From NCBI RefSeq assembly GCF_035222275.1, contig NC_085885.1, positions 372,001 through 436,000 on the forward strand: 64,000 bases of DNA, written 5' to 3'. Positions 35,431 through 45,213 of the stretch are shown piece by piece (position 1 is the first letter of the stretch; each line of letters opens with the position of its first letter). The position numbers and the translations under genes were made by a program. The notes under the pieces are model-generated. The model was not told where the DNA came from. It worked only from the letters and a program-made list of their open reading frames with translations, and ran no database searches. This DNA is from Podospora bellae-mahoneyi (lineage: Eukaryota; Ascomycota; Sordariomycetes; Sordariales; Podosporaceae).

Positions 35431-36321
35431 ATGTCATTCACAAACGCGCCGGTAACGCGCACATTGGTGGTGGGATTGGTTGGCGCATCGATAGCAGCCA
35501 GCCTTTTCGACATAAAACACTATTTCTATATCTCCATCGGCACCCATATTCTACGATATCACCAGTTATGGCGGGTCCTGGCGTACCAGCTATGCTATCT
35601 CAACTCATCCGAGGTCCTGTTTGGGGCAATGGCTCTATACAATATGAGAACTATTGAGCAGCGGTGGGGCTCAAGAAAATATGCCGTGAGTGCTCTTTCT
35701 GGGCCGGGACACTGCAGAAATGGCGCTGACATGCTTGGTATCTAGTCATTCATCCTCGTCACCGCACTCTTCACCTCGATGGTGCCACCGCTTATACTGA
35801 CGGCATTCCTCAGGCCACTGAGTTTTGGCGTGCTAGATTTCCTACCTGCCGGTCCAACACCGATCATATTTGCGATTCTGGCTCAATACCATGCCATGAT
35901 CCCACACATGTACAAGTACAAGGTGGCACTGGCTACGGGGCCACCAACTGGCCAGGACTCGGCAACGCTGACCTTCTCAGACAAGTCAACCAGATACATG
36001 ATGGCAGGGCAGCTGGCCATGTCCCAGTTCCCGGGCTCCCTTCTTGGTGCCGTGGTGGGCTGGCTCGTTGGATACGCCTGGCGCAATGAGGCCCTACCTG
36101 GGGTTTTGACTCGCTGGCGGGTTCCTGGTTGGGTTGTTGGTATGAGAGGTCAGAAGACCAATGCTGAGTTTGAGAATATGAGAAGGCGGCTGGAAAGTGA
36201 AGGGGCCTCAACTGGCACAGCTTCTGGTATCCAGCAACAACAAGCTGGCCCAACTGAAGGCAACAACAGACGGAGGACGATGGGCCAGCAGCTCATCGAC
36301 GAAGTCCGCGGTGCATTTTAA
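35431..36321 (+). CDS. DSC2: Dsc2-like rhomboid-family ER membrane protein
   Basis: Exons 35431-35685 and 35746-36321 (donor GTGAGT, acceptor TCTAG) encode 276 residues. The protein begins MSFTNAPVTRTLVVGLVG and has several hydrophobic segments: residues about 10-30, 50-75, 88-105, 115-135 and one near FPGSLLGAVVGWLVGYAW. It has the LYNMRTIEQRWGSRKY element of UBAC2/Dsc2 rhomboid pseudoproteases. Family knowledge: Dsc2 is part of the Golgi/endosomal Dsc ubiquitin ligase that activates SREBP in fungi and degrades orphan membrane proteins. The usual C-terminal UBA domain is not visible; the tail is polar (GIQQQQAGPTEG) and ends QLIDEVRGAF. Confidence 0.83.
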
Positions 36322-36670
36322 AATCTAGTCGTGTACGAGAAGAATTAAACATTGCTTTCCTGGCGCAACCACTTACATGTGCATTTCCATCCACAGCGAC
36401 ACATGTCGGGAATCCCTGCAAGAGGTGCCGTGGGGTGCCAAGCATCTGGCAAGAACGGCGGGCCAGGCACGAAGGCGGCTGATTGGCCAGATATTGGGCC
36501 TCCCAGTCCTCTGGATTGACGAGTTGCGCCTGCAGCACCGGCCAACATCTCCCTTCCCCTTTCGCATCCTGAGTTGCATCCCGTCGTCACGACTTTCCTC
36601 TGATACAGCTGCTCTTTTGTGAAGGAAACATCTCAGCCACCGCCGCCAGGCTTACCGCCTGTGTTTGCCG

Positions 36671-36698
36671 GTTTTTTTTTTGATTTTTTTTTTTTTTT
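36671..36698. repeat. Poly-T tracts upstream of the Uds1 gene
   Basis: Two T runs separated by a GA dinucleotide. Such dA:dT tracts commonly mark nucleosome-depleted promoters in fungi. Confidence 0.7.
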
Positions 36699-36966
36699 GG
36701 AACCTGGAATCCTCATCACCATCACCACCTCCCCGGTCCTCATAGAAAGTCACAGACAATCTGGAATTTCCTTACCTACCACGTTAACTTAAGGACACTC
36801 GAAAAGCTCCACTTCGCGTCATTTCGTTGCATTGGTAATCCTTCTTTTCTGGATACTGCCTCGCTCTCCTTTTGAAAATACGATTCCTCGCATTTCACTC
36901 TCGACGCGATTCCCCTGACGATCCTCAGCCACTACCTCCTGCTCCTCGTTCGCAGTCGCAAACTCC

Positions 36967-36990
36967 ATGATCCCCGGGCCACAGTGGTAA
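36967..36990 (+). promoter_or_regulatory. uORF 1 upstream of the Uds1 gene
   Basis: ATG, six further sense codons (peptide MIPGPQW) and TAA, about 117 bases before the main start. Significance depends on the transcription start, which cannot be read from sequence. Confidence 0.35.
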
Positions 36991-37021
36991 ACGAGCGGAG
37001 GACTTGGATTTGTTTTGTATA

Positions 37022-37051
37022 ATGTCTCTTTTTGGAACGATTAGCCTTTGA
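37022..37051 (+). promoter_or_regulatory. uORF 2 upstream of the Uds1 gene
   Basis: ATG with nine sense codons (MSLFGTISL) and TGA, 56 bases before the main start. Its nearness to the main ATG makes it likely to lie in the transcript. Confidence 0.4.
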
Positions 37052-37107
37052 ATTACCCACGACTACGAACACGACGATCTTAATACAAGTTTACACAAAC
37101 GCACATA

Positions 37108-40100
37108 ATGAACGGCGCCGAAACTAGGAGAGGCGGGTCTGGTGGCGGAGGAGTAGGAGGAAGAGGGGAAGATGGCTACGGACGCATGCCTGCACCTGCC
37201 GTACAACCACCATCGTTGTCAGACGTCGCACCGACGGCAAAGGCACTAGTCGACGGCTACAGGAATGAGATTCTCGGGGGAGTAGAGGGTGACAAGGCGA
37301 GAATTAGCCCAGTATGACCTCCTCCCCTTTTCAGGCGTGAACATTGTTGGCTAATTATGGATTACATACAGCTAAACACAAACCAACCGCAAACATCGCC
37401 TCTCGTTGATCTTAATGACTCGATTCAGGTGCATCTCTTGACCGAAACGGCGTTATCGGACAGTAAAAGCTATGAAATCCTCTCGCAAGAGGAAGTTGAC
37501 GGCCTCAAGAAACAGATTCAGTCACTGGGAATGCGCGTCGAACATGCGAGGGCGAACCTGGCTATACAGTCCAAATACCGCGATGCAGCAGTTTCAATGG
37601 CCAAACTCTACTCGCCTGGCGGCAAAAGAAAGAGTCTGTTGGGTAACCGTATGAGTGACTCGGCCAAAGAAGCAGAGATGGAAAAGGCCACCAGTGAACG
37701 CCGTTGTGAGGAACTGGCTTCAGAGCTGTTTCACCTAGAAAAAGGCTTGATGGAGCCTCAGCGGCGTCTGCTCCAACACACTGCCGGCGTCCTGCAGCTA
37801 ACCCATAGGGCGTCCTCGAAGAAGTCCGGACAGCCGCAGCTGCTTGGTCAGCCGATGAACGGCATGCCAGGAAGCCCCGAGAGTCTCTATACCTACACCA
37901 ACACGAGAAACAGCATGGAGATCCCCAACGAGCAGCTCGATTTCAACAACAAAGATGAGGACTTGTACCTGTCGCTCGAAACGGATGGGCCGCCAGCCAC
38001 CCGTGCGCGTAAGAACATACTGGAGATTCCTATCAAGTCCCCTATCCGCGAGCAAAATGCCCAGCTGCGGGAACTACGTGAGGAGGTGGAGCGCTACAAA
38101 GAGGAGATTGCGCGCATGAAAGAGGAGAATGCGCAGCTCAAACGATCCGAGGAGCAGCTGAGCCAAGATTATGCCCGCGCCGAGGCGGAAAAGACAAGAC
38201 TGGAGGAGATGGAGGAGCAACTCAGGGAGGAACATGCCAGGGTCATGGAAGAGAACTCTCGCATGAAGGACGAAACAATGCGCTCCAAGGACGAGAGCGG
38301 GTCGAGGCTGCAAGAGGCTGATTCACGAATGAAAGCGATTGAGCAGCAGATGGGGGCCCAAATGGACGCGTTGCAGGCGCAAACTTCGGAGCAACAGAGA
38401 GCCATCTCGATGACGGAATCTAGGCTCGAGGACTTGAACGACAAGCTCCGTGATCTGATCGTCGCATTCAACCCGGCCAAGAATGAAGAATTTGGTCGTC
38501 CGGACGCTGATAACCTCGAGGCGCAGCTCGACTATCTGGAAAATGGTCTCAACACGGCGATCACTGAGCAGCAGCAACAGGCTGCTAACTTGACCAAAAC
38601 CGACAAGGTGGCAGCTGAAGCGGCCGCAGCATCCTCCGAGGCCGCCGCGTTGGCAACAACTCTTTCCAAGGTCGAATCCTCGTTTGGGCAAACTGAGGTC
38701 CGTCTGCAGAATTTGAACCGCCAAGTCTTGTTCATTCTCCAGCAGACCAATGTTGACCAGGCACCACCGCCCGAGGGAGATCTCAATGTCCAGCTCAACT
38801 ACTTGGAGGACTCGGTCGACAAGGTCAGTTCTGAGATTGGGAGAGTTGTTGAGGCCTCGATGGCCGGCTCGACTAGCAAGCGTAATCTCGAGCAAGTCGA
38901 TGCTGTGCTCATGGGTCTGTGGGAGATCATCCAGACTGGTTATGCCGAGATTGCTCAGCAAAAGGCAGCACGCAGACAAGCCCGTGCCCTGGGCCAAGGC
39001 ACCCCAGACGATGACGAGGATTTGTCAAGCAACGAGTTTGAAGGTGACACGAACGAACCGTACTCCCTGCCGGCATTCTCTGCCAAGGTTCAATGGCTCT
39101 ATGCGCAAGCGACTGGTCTCCGAGAGCAAAAGTACATCCTTCAACGGCAGATCAAGCAACAGCGTGAGCTCAACAACCGCAGCGAATCTGAAAAAGACCA
39201 GGAGCTTCAAGCCAAGAAGGAGGAGTTGGAGAAGACCCACATGCTCCTCGATGATAGCGAGCGTGCCGCCCAAGAAGCCCAAGAAAAGCTCCAAAAGGTC
39301 CTTGTCGACCTCGACTCCATGCAGAAAGCCAGCGCCGCCAACGAAACGGCCTCTGCCTCCTCGGTCAAGGTTGTTCAGGAACAGCTCAAGGAGCGTAACG
39401 CCCAGGTGTCTGCTCTCGAATCAGAGTACAGTGCCATTCAGGCACGTCTCGCCACCGTGGAGTCCAATATGTCGTCTGTTCAGAACCAGCTTATCCAAGC
39501 CAACGAGTCCCGTGTTGCTGCGGAGGGTGAGGTGGCTGCTCTCAAGTCCGAACTGGCTGCCGCAAGCGAAGCCTCTGCCAACGCGGGCAAAGAGGTTGAG
39601 AAGCTGCAGGCCGACCTGAAGCAGAAGGACGAGGAGCTCGAGGCGATGAACATGATGGTGATTGAACTTAAGACGGAGATGACCATTGCCAAGGCCGAGC
39701 TCGACGGTGCCTACGGTTCGCGTAAGCAGCGGGCGGCGGAGGCGGCCAAGTTTTCCAACACTGCCGAGACAGCTGAGCTCAACGCCCAGGTGGTCAAGCT
39801 GCGGTCTGAGTTGGAAGCTGCCTTGCGTGATCTGGAGGACATCACCAAAGAGAGCATCAATTCTGAAAAGGAGAAGCTGGATTTGGAGAGCCAGTTGGAC
39901 GATGCTGTGGCTGTGAAGGCGAGGTTGGAGCAAGAGGTCAAGGTGTTGAGGGATAGGCTGGACAAGGTAAAGGAGGAGTTGGATAAGGAGCGGTTGAGGC
40001 CACCCAACTCGCCTGTGCCAGGTACCGGAGCGGGTGCCGGAGCTGGAAGAGCCGGGGCTACCATGTTGAGTGAGCAGTTCCGGGCTACTATGAAGGAGGA

Positions 40101-40297
40101 GAGGAGGAAGTTCCAGGAAGAGTTACGGGTATGCTTTCATCCCCTTTTCCCTTACTTCAGTTGAGAAATCCAATACTAACCAACAAAAACAGGAGGAGCA
40201 ATTTAGACGTCGCAAACTCGAGGACGAGCTCAGGGCACTAAAACGGGGCACCACCGCCAGCGTCGGGAGTCGCGGGGGGCTTCTCAGTCCCAGGTGA
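37108..40297 (+). CDS. Uds1-domain coiled-coil protein (up-regulated during septation)
   Basis: Three exons (37108-37311, 37372-40128, 40193-40297) encode 1021 residues. A Gly-rich N-terminus leads to the Uds1 domain near residues 95-140 (LSQEEVDGLKKQIQSLG, then RDAAVSMAKLYSP). The remainder is almost entirely heptad-type coiled coil rich in Glu, Lys and Gln, broken by an acidic patch (GTPDDDEDLSS). Family knowledge is thin: the domain is named from a fission-yeast gene induced at septation, and a structural scaffold role is likely. The last exon reads EEQFRRRKLEDELRALKRG and ends SRGGLLSPR at a TGA. That stop is followed by CAA CCA and 40 codons that still look coding (separate entry). Boundaries are well supported; phases are all 0. 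Confidence 0.87.
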
Positions 40298-40420
40298 CAA
40301 CCAGCAGTCGAGTTGGTTGGCAAAGGCGTGATGAAGTCCGCGGCCGAGTCCGTGGGCGAGTTTGTGACGGATGTGGTGGACGACGTGAGCGAGTTTGTGA
40401 CCGACTTGACTGAGAAATAG
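40298..40420 (+). other. In-frame C-terminal extension after the Uds1 TGA (readthrough candidate)
   Basis: After the TGA at 40295-40297 the same frame continues for 40 codons to a TAG at 40418-40420. The peptide is amphipathic and repetitive: VGEFVTDVVDDVSEFVTDL. Third positions are mostly G or C, like the gene itself. The bases after TGA (CAA CCA) fit CARNBA, known in yeast to promote stop-codon readthrough. A normal intron cannot remove the TGA: the only GT...AG pair in the right place is 14 nt. Alternatives are a recently gained stop codon or a base-calling error. Confidence 0.5.
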
Positions 40421-41196
40421 ATGGAATGGAAAACCTTCTATCTTGGGGGAAAACACAATAAAAAAACAAGGGAAATCAATTTTGGCTAGGCTACTACTGG
40501 ATGACAGGGTGGGCAGCCTACATGATATAAATGGAGGGGATCGATGTTGGAAATTACACAATCAGGGGTTCTTGTATAAAACTAGTTGTATTAATCTTCT
40601 TGTTGGTGGCGGGATTTGAGGAGCATTATCGATTCTGGGTATGAAGAAAGGGCGAGAAAGAGACAGACACTGGGCACCAGGCTGTACAATTGGCTATGCT
40701 TGCTTTTTTATTCTTGGATTATGCTTGATGTTTGGAAGCAGCTGTATGTAGAAATCAAAGGGGAAGGGCTAACATTATACCATTTCGTCAAGGCGAGCAA
40801 AGTTATCAGTTTCAATTTAGGGAATAAAGATGGACGGAAGGGTACTACTTTCAGTGATGTCTTTACCCTTTGCTGCAGACGTGATGAATCTTTTAGTGTC
40901 TGGTCTCCGCAGTCATTAATCATTCTTCATCACTTTGCAGTCCCCTTGATCTTTCATATTAGGATCTCGTATCAGAATCTATATGTAATTTTGATCCCAT
41001 AATTCTACCCACTCGCCATGCATGCTTTCAAATCTGCTATGCTCAACGTTCGTCCTGAACATCTGAACCAGACACGGGGAATAAAGCCAGACAATCACCC
41101 CCTGATCTGTGACTGCCCTCGTCATATACACAAGAAGAAAAACCAAAAAGCTCCCCTTGAATTCCACTCATTCAAACCACATACAAAATCCACATC
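40421..41196. other. Intergenic between convergent genes
   Basis: AT-rich sequence between the Uds1 and threonine synthase genes, probably both 3' UTRs. No gene seen. Confidence 0.5.
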
Positions 41197-43012
41197 TTAG
41201 TAACCCAGGGCCTTGAACTCCTCCTCCACTTGTTGCCTGACGACATCTCGTACAGCCTTCCAATCGTTCGCCACATCACTGACTCTCTTCTCCTTCTTGT
41301 CCAGCCCAACGAATTCAGGTGGGAGGACATTCTCCTGGAAGTTAAACTCTGGCTCCTCCTTGAGCGCCAGCTCAACCGCGCCGGCAAACTTGGCCGGATG
41401 GGCTGTTGAGAGAGAGATGATGTGCTTTGCGGCACCTTCTTCCGCAAGAGCGCGCTTTTGTGTCCTTCTCGCAGCCTCCACGCCGACTGCCGTGTGGGGG
41501 TCAAGAACATAGCCAACTTCCTTGTAGAGGGCCTTGATGGTGTCGAGTGTCTCCGGGTCGCTGACCCTTTCACTCTCAAAGTTCTTGCGCGCAGCTTCAA
41601 GAACGTCCTTGTATACCGGCCCGAAACCACCCTTGTTCTTGAGGTCAGACAGCCAGGAAGAAACTTCCTGACCAGCCTGCTTCTTGTTCCACTCATCGTC
41701 CATCCCAGCGCTGGAGGCAAACTGATACGCCAAGAACCATAGCAGGCGCTCAAAGTTGGAAGACACCAGGATATCCATGGCGGGAGAAAGAGTTTCCTTC
41801 ACGCCATCCTCGTGGGCCTTGACACCGTCCTGCTCAAGACCGCCTTCGGCCTTGGAGCCGTAGGTGGGCTTCTTCTCGTAACGACCAGTCTTGAAAAAGC
41901 GGTCGAGAATATCGTTCTCGTTGGTGGCAATAACGAGCTTGTCGACGGGGAGACCCATACGAAGGGCGAAGTAACCAGCGAGAATGTCGCCAAAGTTTCC
42001 GGAAGGAACAGCGAAGCGGACCTTGTCGCCGAGCTTGAAGGTAGATGGTTGCTGGCGGAGGAGGGAGAAATAGGCGTGAAAGTAGTAGACAGTTTGGGCG
42101 AGAATACGAGCCCAGTTGATGCTGTTGACGGCGCCGAGCTTGTGGGTCGAGTTGATCTCAGGGTCGGCAAAAAGAGCCTTGACGATGTCCTGTTTTCAGT
42201 CTGTAAGTATTTGAACTATAGACGGGAACACATCACAGCTCACCTGGCAGTTGTCAAAGTTGCCAGTGACAGCCAGATTATGAACATTGGCGTCCAGCAC
42301 CGTGGTCATCTGCTGCTCCTGGACGGGGCTCACGCGCCCCTTGGGGTGGAGCATGAAAACCGAGACGTCCTTCTTCCCCCTGAGACCGTAAATGGCAGCC
42401 GAGCCAGTATCACCGCTCGTGGCACCCACCACGGTCAAGTGGTATCTGTCACGGCCGGTCTTTCCCTCGTTTCTGCGCACCAAGAAATACTCGAAGAGGT
42501 TTCCGAGGAACTGGAGGGCCACATCCTTGAAAGCAAAGGTTGGGCCGTGGAAAAGCTCGAGAAGATGAACATCACCTTGGAGGTTCACCAGTGGTGTGAC
42601 TTCGTCGGCACGAAAGGTTGCGTAACTCCTGTTGATAATATCCTTGAGGTCCTCCGAGGGGATTTCGGAGGGGGAGACGAAAAGGGAGATGATGTTGAAG
42701 GCGAGGTCGGTAAAGGAAAGATCCTTCCAGGATTCCCAGTTCTCGGCGGAGGGAATGGCTTCGGGAATGTATAGACCACCGTCGGAGGCAAGGCCCTTGA
42801 GGACGACCTCTTCAAAGGAGAACTGAGGGGGACGACATGGTCAGCGTCTGACACGGGAGAGCTAACGTGAATTCTTGATTCTGCCACAACAAAAAAAACA
42901 AGAGCAATGGGAGACATACGCCGCTGTCTTCACCACGGGTGCTCAGGTAGCGCTGCGACGCAGTGTGAGTCTGGTCGGCAGAAGCGCCATTGGCAACGAC
43001 ACCGTTGGACAT
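41197..43012 (-). CDS. THR4: Threonine synthase
   Basis: Exons 43012-42920, 42822-42244 and 42189-41197 encode 554 residues. It converts O-phosphohomoserine to threonine with pyridoxal phosphate. The PLP-lysine segment reads ELFHGPTFAFKDVALQF. Others are VVGATSGDTGSAAIYGLRG (phosphate binding), VPSGNFGDILAGYFALRMG and TNENDILDRFFKTG. Exon 1 supplies YLSTRGEDSG, and splicing continues it as FSFEEVVLKGLASDGGLYIP, the fungal consensus. Length is normal for a fungal enzyme. A TGACTC element lies about 130 bp upstream of the start (separate entry), consistent with cross-pathway amino-acid control. All intron phases are 0. Confidence 0.96.
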
Positions 43013-45213
43013 GCTGGGACGGCGATAGGGGGGGCGCTTTTAGAAATGACGAAGATGACGGTTGGTTGCCGGGTAGTGGGCAGGACACACACACAGCTAC
43101 AAGTCAACTGTATACAACAAGCAGTTGGAAAGAAAGGGTCGAGTCACAGCAGTCAATAGAGACACTTTGGCTCGAACGCCGAGCATCGGAAAGAGGGGCA
43201 AAAAGTCGCCAGCAAAATTTTGCCCCGCAGCGGTCTGCGTGATGCGGGGCATTGCTTCAGATTCCGCAGACAGCATCCATGGCTCCCGCCAGCTCTGGTA
43301 AGCGCACCTGTCAAAAGTCAATGGCTGCATTTTGCTGCATAGGTATCCAATGTTTCTTATAAGTTTAGAAACCGCCTCAAAACCATCCCTTACTCGCAGT
43401 GTGTCGAGCTGGGAGTTGGGATGGTCCATCCGATGTATTCTCATCTGGTCTACGACTGCTGAAACCTGATATCCATGACGAACTCTCAACTCAGCTAATC
43501 ACCTGTGTGACTGGCAATGAACGCTCTAGCGGCGTGGCCGGGGGAGTATGAAGTGCCTTGCGGGCTGGTAGAACGGGCAGCTGACTGGCTGTAACGGCGT
43601 CATAACCCGGAAATGTGTCGACGGATCAACCGCCCTGACCGGGGGGCCGCTGGTCAGTACCCCCGGCCTGGAACATGATTTGGGTTCCAACACTGAGCAT
43701 CAGACTGCACTGAAAGGCCCTCGATGGCTGTGCAGTTCATGACGATAATAAATCCCCTACGCAGTAAGGGACAGTTCCCGGTTTTTAGGCTCAGGCTACG
43801 GAGTATGATGCCTGTGGGTGGCCTCGTCTAGGTAGGTAGGTTGTCACCTAGCGCTTGAGCATGCAGAAGGATTGGCAGCTGTAGCTGAAATTGGTTGATT
43901 TCTAACGCTAACGTGTGTCGTGATGGTCGGCTGCATTCGCTGAAGGGTTGCCTGTATGTTTAAGTGGTCACTTGAAATACAAAAATCGCCGGTAGATGCC
44001 GCACCACAGGCGCGTTGCATAGTGGACATCTCATAGTGGGTGGGGCCGTCGTGGCAGCAATTGGTTAGACCCTTGCTGCACTCGAGGGCGGGGAGTGGGG
44101 TCTGTCTGGCCGAATACCGTCATGCAGCAACCAATCAAATTCTAGATTATCTTAACATCTGCCCCGCCTTCTGGCAGATGTCCCCGCCTCTCTCTCATGG
44201 ATGGGGGGTTGCTTCTCCGCAAAATCGACAGATGCTGTGGATCTCGTCCCCTCGTGCTGGGTGCTGCTGGGTGTTTCGAGACAGTCAACCTTTTGAGATA
44301 ATGTCGTTCCACCGTTGGATTCCCGCCTGTCGCCAAGAGCATTTTCATGGGCAGTGAGCCGTTCCGACAGGAAGGGACCTCAGCTTGTTAGCCCCGGCCG
44401 AGCTCATGGCTTTGGGCGAGGCCTGTTCTTTCTTGACAGGCTCTTATCTGGTTAGTGTATTTAGCAACGGGGAGACCTGGGGAGGCCGATCTTCAAGATC
44501 ATCTCGATCAAACAGACGTCAATTGAGCCCCGTAGCAAAGGCCGAGCAAGTGGTGGATAGAGTACATTGTGCAACCAGTGTTAAAGTTGTCCCACGGAAG
44601 AGCAAACGCTGTCCTAGCATCCTCCATCCCATCCCGCCCCGTCATTCTGTCTGTAACCCCTCAACCACATCGACGCCCGTGTCGCTCCCCCTCTCCTCCT
44701 GCTTTCTTTTTCTTCGCCGGCCGATCATCTTAAAGCTGGTCTAGAGCTTTTCTTCGTCCCCAATTTCCCCAGTGACCTAGTTCCTACTATCTACTACCTA
44801 CCTACTGCGCTTTATCATTACCCGCAGCCAGTCGCCATTCCTGGGTTGCCAACTGACGCCATTGCCGTCCCACGGGTGTCTTATCTGCCGCTCAGCACCT
44901 GCAGCGAGACTGTGATTCATTGGCAGACGACACAATTCCATTGCCCTTTTAAAACAGGGATCACCGATAAGGCTGCTCTTCCCCTCCACCCCCCCTCGTC
45001 TTTGCCATCTCCATCCTTCATTTGAATCTGCTTCCACCGCGAGCATTGGGGCGTCAACTTCAACAGGACGTCTTGCATTCATCTGATTAGCCTATCGCTG
45101 CTGTGGGTGTTTGTGCCAGCCAACCCAAATTCCCCGATTCGTTTGTTGAGAAGCTCAAGACGGCTTCAAGACGGTCTCGTGTCCCTCAAGGACAGAAAAG
45201 AGCCAGAGCTATG
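43013..45213. promoter_or_regulatory. Divergent intergenic region, THR4 / PPS1
   Basis: A 2.2-kb region between outward-facing genes. It holds the TGACTC site near THR4, GC-rich blocks around 43540-43680 and pyrimidine-rich sequence (CTACC repeats near 44790-44805) before PPS1. No convincing gene; open frames are short. Confidence 0.45.
43141..43146 (-). promoter_or_regulatory. Candidate CPC1/Gcn4 site upstream of THR4
   Basis: The minus strand reads GTGACTCG, containing the TGACTC core bound by Gcn4/CPC1 bZIP factors, about 130 bp from the start codon. Threonine biosynthesis genes are classic targets of this control. A six-base match alone is weak; position and gene function raise it. Confidence 0.4.

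Larger units (their letters stand above)
36322..37107. other. Long leader/promoter of the Uds1 gene with poly-T tracts and two uORFs
   Basis: Two T tracts lie at about 36671-36698. Closer to the start there are two short upstream open frames: 36967-36990 (MIPGPQW, stop) and 37022-37051 (MSLFGTISL, stop). Both end before the main ATG at 37108. If they are in the mature leader they could lower or condition translation. Confidence 0.5.

Noticed and set aside
40294-40308. A GTGACAACCAGCAG intron that would remove the Uds1 TGA
   Set aside because: At 14 nt it is far below the minimum spliceosomal intron size.
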